7,064 nucleotides of DNA from JBEBBU01 sp041158225 (GTDB lineage: Bacteria; Pseudomonadota; Gammaproteobacteria; Methylococcales; Methylococcaceae): assembly GCA_041158225.1 (NCBI GenBank), contig JBEBBU010000072.1, forward strand, positions 1 through 7,064, given 5' to 3'. The stretch's first letter is position 1; the number at the start of each line of letters is the position of its first letter. Below the pieces are notes generated by a model, which was given only the letters and a program-made list of their open reading frames with translations, did no database searches and was not told the DNA's origin. The translations under genes were made by a program, and so were the position numbers. Below, one piece after another: positions 1 to 6,564 of the stretch.

Positions 1-23
1 CCGCCCAACCAGGTTCGAGGTAG
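1..23 (+). CDS. Possible 3' end of upstream gene (ftsB by context only)
   Basis: One frame is open from the window edge and ends at a TAG at 21-23 after about six complete codons (A-Q-P-G-S-R). In many gammaproteobacteria the gene directly before ispD is ftsB, a small divisome protein with a variable hydrophilic tail, and this end would fit. Six residues cannot identify a protein, so the call rests on gene-order knowledge and not on sequence similarity. Confidence 0.2.
17..20 (+). promoter_or_regulatory. Ribosome binding site deciding the ispD start
   Basis: A GAGG at 17-20 sits 11 bases before the ATG at 32 but only 2 bases before the in-frame GTG at 23. The short spacing makes the GTG an unlikely start, so the ATG at 32 is preferred. 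The spacing to the ATG is a little long. Confidence 0.5.
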
Positions 24-31
24 TGACGGCC

Positions 32-739
32 ATGACAAGATACTGGGCCGTGGTGCCCGCAGCAGGTGCAGGCAAACGCATGGGGAGCGCCGTACCCAAA
101 CAGTATCTGCAGGTTCTGGGACAGCCCATATTGCAACATACGCTGACACGATTGCTGGAAGCCGAGATGCTGGCCGGCATTATGGTGGCACTTGGACACG
201 AAGACGGATACTGGCAGGATCAGATTCCCGCTCGCCATGATCCAAGAATCATGACCACCACAGGAGGCGCTGAACGCACTGATTCGGTGCTGTGCGCGCT
301 TGAGGCCTTATCACCGCTCGCGCATGAGAACGACTGGGTTCTGGTACATGATGCTGCCAGACTCTGCATTACGGTTGATGACATACGGCATCTCATTACC
401 GTCGTAACGACGCATGCGTCAGCTCCTGGTGGAATCCTTGCGGTACCCGTGAGTGACACACTGAAGCAGGTGGGTGATGATCTGACCATTGCTGACACAC
501 CGGATCGCAGTCATATCTGGCGCGCCTTTACTCCCCAGATGTTCAGGATTGGGGCACTGAAAAAAGTACTGCTTTCTGCACGGCAGGAAGGATATGTAGT
601 TACAGATGACGCCAGTGCATTTGAACTTGCCGGCGAACGCCCTCTTATTGTTGAGGGCAGACCCGACAACATCAAGGTCACACGTCCTGAAGATCTAGCC
701 CTAGCGGCCTTTTATCTGGAGCAACAATGTATCGTATAG
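32..739 (+). CDS. ispD: 2-C-methyl-D-erythritol 4-phosphate cytidylyltransferase IspD
   Basis: IspD transfers CMP from CTP to 2-C-methyl-D-erythritol 4-phosphate, the third step of the cytosolic MEP route to isoprenoids. Residues below count from the ATG at 32 (235 aa, normal for the family). The N-terminal nucleotide-binding loop AAGAGKRM (about 10-17) and PKQYL that follows carry the conserved Arg16 and Lys23, equivalent to E. coli R20 and K27. GGAERTDSV (about 78-86), VHDAAR (105-110), the D-R-x-x-x-W-x-A-x-T-P-Q segment (about 158-169) and EGRPDNIKVTRPEDLALA near the C terminus (Lys215, like E. coli K213) are all present. VHDAAR is followed by Leu-Cys where E. coli has Pro-Cys. An in-frame GTG at 23 could add three residues, but the ribosome site favours 32. 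The 3' end overlaps ispF by 13 bases. Identification is secure. Confidence 0.96.
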   Translation: MTRYWAVVPAAGAGKRMGSAVPKQYLQVLGQPILQHTLTRLLEAEMLAGIMVALGHEDGYWQDQIPARHDPRIMTTTGGAERTDSVLCALEALSPLAHENDWVLVHDAARLCITVDDIRHLITVVTTHASAPGGILAVPVSDTLKQVGDDLTIADTPDRSHIWRAFTPQMFRIGALKKVLLSARQEGYVVTDDASAFELAGERPLIVEGRPDNIKVTRPEDLALAAFYLEQQCIV

Positions 740-1212
740 GTCAGGGCTACGATGCCCACCGTTTCAAGGAAGGCGACCATCTTATGCTCGGTGGTGTGCG
801 CATTCCCCATGATTATGGTTTTGCAGCCCATTCGGATGGGGATGTCGCATTGCATGCACTCTGTGATGCACTGCTTGGCGCTGCGGCTATGGGTGATATT
901 GGCCAGCACTTCCCTGATACCGACAACAGTTACAGCGGCATTGACAGCCGTATCCTGCTGCGGCAGGTATGGGAGAAGATCAGGCAGAAAGGTTACGCCA
1001 TTGCGAATGTCGATGTCACCATTGTGGCACAGGCCCCCAAAATGGCACCACATATCCCGGAGATGCGCAGGCTCATTGCAGATGATCTCGGCCTTGAGAC
1101 TGACAGCGTTAATGTCAAAGCCACAACCACTGAGAAAATGGGATTTGAAGGAAGGGGTGAGGGTATTTCCTGTCATGCCGTCGCGCTCATTCATAGAGGG
1201 GATAAGTCATGA
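727..1212 (+). CDS. ispF: 2-C-methyl-D-erythritol 2,4-cyclodiphosphate synthase IspF
   Basis: IspF converts CDP-methylerythritol 2-phosphate to the 2,4-cyclodiphosphate with release of CMP, two steps after IspD in the MEP pathway. Its family forms a zinc-dependent homotrimer in the cytosol. The 161-residue length is typical. Asp9 and His11 in GQGYDAHRF and His43 form the metal site. The family signature HSDGDVALHALCDALLGAA (35-53) runs into GDIGQHFPDTD (57-67), and KATTTEKMGFEGRGEGI (131-147) supplies the cytidine-binding region. The start is supported by GGAG at 718-721, 5 bases before the ATG and inside the end of ispD. The stop overlaps the next start as ATGA. The ispD-ispF pair is a standard arrangement, and some bacteria fuse the two genes. 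Confidence 0.97.
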   Translation: MYRIGQGYDAHRFKEGDHLMLGGVRIPHDYGFAAHSDGDVALHALCDALLGAAAMGDIGQHFPDTDNSYSGIDSRILLRQVWEKIRQKGYAIANVDVTIVAQAPKMAPHIPEMRRLIADDLGLETDSVNVKATTTEKMGFEGRGEGISCHAVALIHRGDKS

Positions 1213-1829
1213 GCACGACACCTTCAGATCATCAGGTTGAAGTACTGGTGCTTTACTACAGTCGCTACGGATCTACCAGCGACATGGCGCACATGATTGC
1301 CCGAGGCATAGAAGAAGTTCCCGGAGCAACCGCCAGAATACGTACCGTACCCGAGATTTCGGCAAACTGTGAGCAGATTGCCCCAGCCATACCGGAGTCA
1401 GGCCCCCCTTATGCCACGCTGGATGATTTACGCCTTTGTGATGGTCTGGCTCTGGGCAGTCCAACCCACTTTGGCAATATGGCAGGTGCCATGAAATATT
1501 TTCTGGATAACACCAGTGAGCTCTGGTTTTCGGGCGCTCTGACTGGCAAACCAGCCGGTGTTTTTACTGCAACATCCTCCATGCATGGCGGCCAGGAAGC
1601 CACACTGCTATCAATGCTTCCCCCACTCCTTCATCATGGCATGGTCATTGTCGGGATACCCAGCAGCATACCTGCCCTGCAGCAGACACGCTCCGGTGGC
1701 ACCCCCTATGGCCCAAGCCGCCTGACAGCAGGAGGGGCAGACATGTCAGACGATGAGCGTATACTCTGCCGGGCATTGGGTACCAGGCTTGCCAGAATGG
1801 CACAGGCGCTCAAATATTCGCCAGCCTGA
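1209..1829 (+). CDS. wrbA: WrbA-type NAD(P)H:quinone oxidoreductase (flavodoxin fold)
   Basis: This 206-residue protein matches the WrbA family, FMN-dependent enzymes that reduce quinones by two electrons with NAD(P)H and are thought to limit redox cycling in stress. The FMN phosphate loop is S-R-Y-G-S-T-S-D-M-A (18-27). GSPTHFGNM (83-91), the W106-containing loop, ATSSMHGGQE (121-130) and GGTPYG (163-168) are the flavin-contacting motifs typical of WrbA. No signal peptide or membrane segment is visible, so it is cytosolic. A strong ribosome site, GAGGGG at 1196-1201, lies 7 bases before the ATG. The start overlaps the ispF stop by 4 bases and the stop lies 2 bases before hda. The old name (Trp repressor binding protein) does not describe a proven function. 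The family is clear; the physiological quinone is not known from sequence. Confidence 0.9.
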   Translation: MSTTPSDHQVEVLVLYYSRYGSTSDMAHMIARGIEEVPGATARIRTVPEISANCEQIAPAIPESGPPYATLDDLRLCDGLALGSPTHFGNMAGAMKYFLDNTSELWFSGALTGKPAGVFTATSSMHGGQEATLLSMLPPLLHHGMVIVGIPSSIPALQQTRSGGTPYGPSRLTAGGADMSDDERILCRALGTRLARMAQALKYSPA

Positions 1830-1831
1830 AA

Positions 1832-2560
1832 ATGATCCCGGTGACAGCGGTTGTAAACAGTTCACTGACATGGAAACAGCAGGTTCTGCCTTTCACCATT
1901 GATAGCGACCAATCCCTGTCAAGGTTTTTTCCGGGCCACAATGCTGAAGCTCTGGCTGCAGCAAGACTGACCGCAGCCATGCAGGGTGAATGGCTGCTAT
2001 TTCTCTGGGGTCATGCTGGCACCGGTAAATCGCATCTGCTTCAGGGGGCCTGCGAATGGGCCTTCGCTCAGGGCTTCAGAGCTATCTATGTTCCACTGAA
2101 AACACTGGCGGCTTACCGGCATGATGTTCTGGATAATCTCGAAGAACATGATCTGGTGTGCCTTGACGATCTGGACAGCATCCTGCCGTCCCCAGAGTGG
2201 GAGGTCGCCATATTCAATCTCTTCAACAGGATACACAGCAATCACCACCACCTTATGGTCACTGCTTCTGCCCTGCCTTCCCAGCTCAACTTCTTCCTCC
2301 CGGATCTGCGTAGCAGGATTGGGTGGGGACTTGCCCTGAAAATGCAGGCACCCGATGATACAACCCTGACATCGATCCTGCAGCAGCGTGGCATTGAACT
2401 TGGTATTGAACTGTCTCCGGCCGTGATACGCTATCTGCTGACGCACTGTCCACGCGAACCCCGATACCTGCTTGATCTACTGCAGCAACTGGATCAGGCC
2501 AGCCTTTCCGCGCAGAGGGATATCAGTGTCCCATTCATCAAATCTTTTCTGGAGTCATGA
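1832..2560 (+). CDS. hda: DnaA regulatory inactivator Hda
   Basis: Hda is a DnaA-related AAA+ protein that binds the DNA-loaded beta sliding clamp and stimulates hydrolysis of DnaA-bound ATP (RIDA), preventing re-initiation of replication. Near the N terminus Q-Q-V-L-P-F (16-21) is a clamp-binding motif. GHAGTGKS (60-67) is Walker A and LVCLDDLD (108-115) Walker B. LMVTAS (141-146) matches sensor I. SRIGWG (161-166) holds Arg162, aligned with the box VII arginine (E. coli R153). The PREPRYLL segment with Arg211 matches sensor II, and the end PFIKSFL resembles the family C terminus. At 242 aa it is Hda-sized and lacks the DnaA DNA-binding domain, which excludes DnaA; DnaC and IstB fit poorly. 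The clamp motif sits about ten residues further in than in E. coli. No ribosome site precedes the ATG, and the wrbA stop is 2 bases away, suggesting coupled re-initiation. Confidence 0.93.
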   Translation: MIPVTAVVNSSLTWKQQVLPFTIDSDQSLSRFFPGHNAEALAAARLTAAMQGEWLLFLWGHAGTGKSHLLQGACEWAFAQGFRAIYVPLKTLAAYRHDVLDNLEEHDLVCLDDLDSILPSPEWEVAIFNLFNRIHSNHHHLMVTASALPSQLNFFLPDLRSRIGWGLALKMQAPDDTTLTSILQQRGIELGIELSPAVIRYLLTHCPREPRYLLDLLQQLDQASLSAQRDISVPFIKSFLES

Positions 2561-3511
2561 ATGCAGATTCTCGTTATTGGCAGTGGCGCTGTAGGCAGCC
2601 TTTACGGTTCATTACTGGCCAGACAGGGGGAAACCGTCTCCATGGTAGCCCGTTCCGATTACGAAAAAATCAGGGCTGATGGCATCCACATTCGCAGCAT
2701 TCCTCTTGGAGACAGTCATTTCAGACCCGCCCGTATTTTCCGCCACGCCAGCGAAATGCCTGAGGCTCCTGACGTTATCATGGTCTGCGTCAAACTGGTA
2801 CCCGGTGTTGACCGGATTGCCCTGCTTCAGGGAAGCATTGGCCCCAATACCACTATTGTGCTGGTTTCCAATGGTATCGGTATTGAGGATGAAATCGAAA
2901 GCGCCTTTCCAGACAATGAAGTGATCAGTGGTCTTGCTTTTGTCGGTGTCACCAGAACATCACCCGGAGAAATCTGGCATCAGTCTTTCGGGCGACTGCT
3001 ACTGGGCCACGCCAGAGGTGGCATGTCACCGCGAGCGGAATATCTCGCCAGCGTATTCAGCAAGGCTGGGATAGAATCGGAGGCCGTCAGCGATATCACC
3101 CGATCCCGCTGGCAGAAATGCGTCTGGAATGGGGCATTCAATCCGCTTTCAGTACTGGCTGGCGGCGTAGACACCCAATACCTGATTGAACATCATGAAG
3201 CACTGTTAAAAACGGTCATGCGAGAGGTCTGCGCTATTGCAGAAGCTGCCGGATATACACTGGCATCCGATATTGACGCCATGATTGAAAAAACCATTGC
3301 GGGTACCCGCAAAATGAAAGCTTACAAAACCAGCATGCTGGTAGATCATGAGGCCGGCCATCCCATGGAAGTTGAGGCGATTCTGGGCAATATGCTCAGG
3401 CAGGCGCGACAGTTTGATATCAGCGTGCCCAGACTTGAAACGCTCTACGAACTGCTGTCATCCATTCAGCACATTTCTTCTGCCGGTTCAACTTCAGGCG
3501 GCAGCACCTGA
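2561..3511 (+). CDS. panE: Ketopantoate reductase family protein (ApbA/PanE), probable 2-dehydropantoate 2-reductase
   Basis: This 316-residue protein matches the ApbA/PanE family, whose type member reduces 2-dehydropantoate to D-pantoate with NADPH in pantothenate and CoA synthesis. The Rossmann glycine motif G-S-G-A-V-G (7-12) opens the protein. VCVK with Lys78 and SNG with Asn104 follow. The catalytic helix segment K-C-V-W-N-G-A-F-N-P (186-195) supplies Lys186, Asn190 and Asn194, and S-M-L-V-D-H-E-A-G-H-P-M-E (258-270) supplies Ser258 and Glu270. All the residues expected for the ketopantoate reaction are present. The family includes paralogues with other 2-oxo-acid substrates, so the exact substrate is inferred. 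GGAG at 2551-2554 lies 6 bases before the ATG, which directly abuts the hda stop. The last 15 or so residues are a Ser/Gly-rich tail (SSAGSTSGGST) lying entirely in the overlap with the convergent RND gene. Confidence 0.82.
   Translation: MQILVIGSGAVGSLYGSLLARQGETVSMVARSDYEKIRADGIHIRSIPLGDSHFRPARIFRHASEMPEAPDVIMVCVKLVPGVDRIALLQGSIGPNTTIVLVSNGIGIEDEIESAFPDNEVISGLAFVGVTRTSPGEIWHQSFGRLLLGHARGGMSPRAEYLASVFSKAGIESEAVSDITRSRWQKCVWNGAFNPLSVLAGGVDTQYLIEHHEALLKTVMREVCAIAEAAGYTLASDIDAMIEKTIAGTRKMKAYKTSMLVDHEAGHPMEVEAILGNMLRQARQFDISVPRLETLYELLSSIQHISSAGSTSGGST
3466..3511. other. Tail-to-tail coding overlap of panE-like and RND genes
   Basis: The minus-strand RND stop (TGA, read from 3468 to 3466) lies 46 bases inside the plus-strand panE-like gene, whose TGA stop is at 3509-3511. 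Both strands therefore code across this interval. No GC-rich hairpin followed by a T-run was seen for either direction, so the transcripts probably overlap further. Confidence 0.85.
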
Positions 3512-6500
3512 TACAGCATGGGCACCATGATCAATGTTACCAGCGTAGAACTGAAAAGCCCCCATACAATCACAGTGGCCAGCGGACGCTGAACATCAGA
3601 TCCAAGCCCTGAAGCCAGTGACGCAGGCAATAGCCCCAAAATGGCAACCAGTGAAGCCATCATCACTGGCTTCAGGCTCTGTACGGCGCCTCTAATGACT
3701 GCAGCACTCAAAACCTCGCCTGCCAGACGGAACTCCTGAATATTCCTGACCATCAGCACGCCATTCATGATGGATACCCCGAACACTGCGGCAAAACCGA
3801 CACCCGAGGACACATTCAGATTCATCCCCCTGAAATGCAGAGCCGCCAATCCACCCACAAGGGCAAAGGGTATCCCCAGCATCAGGATGATGGCCGCACG
3901 CTGTGAAGAGAATGTCAGCAGCAGTAGCGCATAAATGATCAGCAGACTGGCTGGAACCAGCCATTTGAAATGCCCTGCTGCACGCTGCAGATTCTCAAAC
4001 ATACCCAGCCAGGTCAGATGATAACCTGATGGCAGCGACATACTGGCCGCCAGCAGATCCTGGGCCTCCCGCACAAATCCCCCCTGATCACGGCCATGAA
4101 TATCACTCCTGACCGTCAGTCGCCTGCGACCATCAGCGCGTGCAATCAGTGTCTGTCCGTCAATGATGTCGATATGCGCCACCTGAGCCAGCGGAATAGG
4201 AATGCCATCCTCGTTATAGACAGGAAGCCTTCCTACTGCCAGCGGCGAATCAATAAACTGGGGGGCAAAACGGGCTACGATACTGAAACGTCTCTCCCCT
4301 TCGTAAATGGTACCGACTGGTGCACCACCAATAGCAGTATCGATGAGTTCGGTGACCTCATCAATGCTGACATTATAACGGGCACACAGCGCACGATCTG
4401 GACGGATGACCAGTTGCGGCTGGGGTCCCTCCTGTTCAATATTGACATCCGTGGCGCCCGGCACTGTCTTCAGAAGCTTTTCTGCCTGCCTGGCCAGTGT
4501 CAGAAGTACATCGGAATCAGGCCCTGAAAGCTCAACAGCCATATGCGCCGATGTGCCATTAGTATCCTCCGTCACACTATCAATAATCGGCTGGGTAAAA
4601 TTGAAACGCGTGGTAGGGAACTCCATACGAAAACTTTGCGCAAGTGCTGCGACCAGTTCCTGCTTGCGGGAAAACTGCGTCCATTGAGAGCGTTCCCTTG
4701 GGCCCAGCATCATCTCGATCCGGCTGGGAGGATAAGGATCTGTGCCACTGTCATTTCGACCAGTCTGGACGGCCGCGAATTCAATATCATCAAAGTTCAG
4801 CGCCAACTCCCTGAGACGCTTGCCAAAGAGGGCGGTCTGTTGTAGCGATGTGCCCTCAGGAAAGTTGGCTCTCACCCAGATAACACCTTCATCCATATAG
4901 GGCAGAAACTCTGTACCCAGTCGTGGCAGCAGAAAAAACAGCGTCATCAGCAGGGCAGAAGGAGTCGCTATCAATAAAATGCGCTGATGTCTGTTAAGCC
5001 ATAAGAGCAGATGTTCATAACCGCTATTCATCTGATTCAGCCAGGGATGCTGCCATTCATGATAGCCATGACGGAACAGCAGTACTGCGAAGGCAGGCAG
5101 GGCAAACAGAGCAAACAGGATGGCGCCTATAAGGGCAAACACGATCGTAAGCGCCATGGGTCTGAACAGAAGACCCTCAATATGAGTCAGCGTCAACAGT
5201 GGCAAAAAAGCGCCGACTACCATGAGAACGGCAAAAAAAACGGGACGCTGGATTTCTGTAGCCGCCTCCAGAATCACATCATCCGTGGTTCTGCGTGTGG
5301 ATGCCGGCGCCGACTCGCGCGCTTGCAGACGGCGGGCTATGTGCTCTGCCATGATGATGGCACCATCGACCAGAATGCCAAAATCAATGGCACCGATAGA
5401 CAGCAGCCCGATAGGGATGCCGCTTATGTACATCAGCATGAGAGCGGTCAGAAGCGCCACAGGAATAGTCAGCGCAACCAAAGCTGCCATTTTTATCTGG
5501 CCAAAAAAAACCAGCAATACCAGCAGCACAAGGCTTATACCAAGCAGCACACTATGACCGACCGTGTGCAGCGTTGCCTCAATCAGTTGACTCCTGTCAT
5601 AGTAGGGCCGGATCTGCATCCCTTCCGGCAAAGACTCCGCATTGATTTCTTCGATAGCCTGCTTGACGCCCGCCAGCACCAGTGAAGGATTTTCACCTTT
5701 TCTCAGTAACACAATACCTTCAACAGATTCATCGCTTGCGTTGTGACTGAATATTCCCGTAGGCGTATGACTGTCCAGCATGACATCCGCCACATCACCC
5801 ACCGTAATGGGTGTACCGCCAATTGACCTGATAAAAATGGAGCCGATTTCTTCCTGATCCTGCAGCGCTCCCCTTCCCCGGATAACAAAAGACATGCTTC
5901 CCCGGGAAAGGACAGATCCGCCAGCACTGGCATTATTGCTCTTGATGGCAGTGACCACATCAGCGACTGACAGTCCGTAGTGTTGCAACTGCAAAGGATT
6001 CATCATCACAGCGAACTGTTTGGCATAACCGCCAAAATTGGAAACCTCAGCAACACCAGGTACCCTCAGCAGACGCGGAATGACTGTCCAGTCATTCTCC
6101 GTTCTGAGCGTCATCAGATCATAACGGCCATCCGAAACCAGCTCGTAACGCAGTACCTCACCATACGCCGTAGCCAGCGGCCCCATCTCAGGATTGGCTG
6201 CATCGGGAAGATCCAGAGAGACCAGCTTTTCCTGAACACGCTGTCTTGCCCAGTAACTCTCTGTTCCCTCAACAAAAATAAGCTGAACCACAGAAAGACC
6301 AAAAATGGTGCGGGAACGGATGGTATCGACGCCTGGCACATTCCGCATGGCAATCTCGACCGGAATAGTCACCTGCCGTTCAACATCTTCTGGCGCCCGG
6401 CCTGGATAAGTGGTAATCACCTGAACCATCTGAGCCGATATGTCAGGATAGGCATCGATCTGCATACGCGAATAAGCCAGGCAACCCAGCAGGAAAATCG

Positions 6501-6564
6501 CCCCCGTCAGCAGAACGACTCCCCATGGGTGCGATACAGAGAGCCGTATTCCCCGTACGATCAT
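3466..6564 (-). CDS. CusA/CzcA family heavy-metal efflux RND permease
   Basis: The product is the inner-membrane, proton-driven trimeric pump of a tripartite metal exporter, complete at 1032 residues (family about 1040). TM1 is near 14-31, followed by a periplasmic porter domain starting D-A-Y-P-D-I (37-42) and a stretch from YPGRAPEDVE to GLSVVQLIF. TM2-TM6 lie near 335-497 and TM7 near 529-547. The second periplasmic domain spans about 548-866 and TM8-TM12 about 867-1020. TM4 holds D-F-G-I-L-V-D-G-A with Asp394, Asp400 and Glu407, the charged set of CzcA-type pumps. TM10 has Asn934 where CusA has a glutamate. SDVQRPLATVIV (989-1000) is also CzcA-like. Two departures are His408 after Glu407 (usually Asn) and a divergent segment at 657-680. 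The CusA three-methionine pattern is not clearly conserved, so the metal is unassigned. The start overlaps the adaptor stop as ATGA, with a weak GGTGG site at 6572-6576. Long plus-strand frames inside it are shadows. Confidence 0.92.
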   Translation of the reverse strand: MIVRGIRLSVSHPWGVVLLTGAIFLLGCLAYSRMQIDAYPDISAQMVQVITTYPGRAPEDVERQVTIPVEIAMRNVPGVDTIRSRTIFGLSVVQLIFVEGTESYWARQRVQEKLVSLDLPDAANPEMGPLATAYGEVLRYELVSDGRYDLMTLRTENDWTVIPRLLRVPGVAEVSNFGGYAKQFAVMMNPLQLQHYGLSVADVVTAIKSNNASAGGSVLSRGSMSFVIRGRGALQDQEEIGSIFIRSIGGTPITVGDVADVMLDSHTPTGIFSHNASDESVEGIVLLRKGENPSLVLAGVKQAIEEINAESLPEGMQIRPYYDRSQLIEATLHTVGHSVLLGISLVLLVLLVFFGQIKMAALVALTIPVALLTALMLMYISGIPIGLLSIGAIDFGILVDGAIIMAEHIARRLQARESAPASTRRTTDDVILEAATEIQRPVFFAVLMVVGAFLPLLTLTHIEGLLFRPMALTIVFALIGAILFALFALPAFAVLLFRHGYHEWQHPWLNQMNSGYEHLLLWLNRHQRILLIATPSALLMTLFFLLPRLGTEFLPYMDEGVIWVRANFPEGTSLQQTALFGKRLRELALNFDDIEFAAVQTGRNDSGTDPYPPSRIEMMLGPRERSQWTQFSRKQELVAALAQSFRMEFPTTRFNFTQPIIDSVTEDTNGTSAHMAVELSGPDSDVLLTLARQAEKLLKTVPGATDVNIEQEGPQPQLVIRPDRALCARYNVSIDEVTELIDTAIGGAPVGTIYEGERRFSIVARFAPQFIDSPLAVGRLPVYNEDGIPIPLAQVAHIDIIDGQTLIARADGRRRLTVRSDIHGRDQGGFVREAQDLLAASMSLPSGYHLTWLGMFENLQRAAGHFKWLVPASLLIIYALLLLTFSSQRAAIILMLGIPFALVGGLAALHFRGMNLNVSSGVGFAAVFGVSIMNGVLMVRNIQEFRLAGEVLSAAVIRGAVQSLKPVMMASLVAILGLLPASLASGLGSDVQRPLATVIVWGLFSSTLVTLIMVPMLYQVLPPEVEPAEEMC

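Noticed and set aside
23..31. GTG at 23 as the ispD start
   Set aside because: Only 2 bases separate it from the GAGG at 17-20; the ATG at 32 has workable spacing and leaves a normal N terminus.
712..1194. Minus-strand (160 codons) and alternate plus-strand (752-1240) frames over ispF
   Set aside because: Both are shadows of the strongly conserved ispF frame.
1997..2446. Minus-strand frame of 149 codons opposite hda
   Set aside because: The plus strand carries clear AAA+ motifs over the same span; the antisense product is unrecognisable.
3450..3530. Bidirectional terminator between the two operons
   Set aside because: Only a weak five-pair TGCTG/CAGCA match with a long loop and no adjacent T-run is visible, not enough to call a terminator.
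4096..4527. Plus-strand frame of 143 codons inside the RND gene
   Set aside because: Antisense shadow of the second periplasmic domain; no recognisable protein features.
5011..5685. Plus-strand open frame of 224 codons opposite the RND gene
   Set aside because: The opposite strand encodes well-conserved RND membrane segments. The plus-strand translation is Gln/Arg/His-rich with no family resemblance, typical of an antisense shadow of hydrophobic codons.
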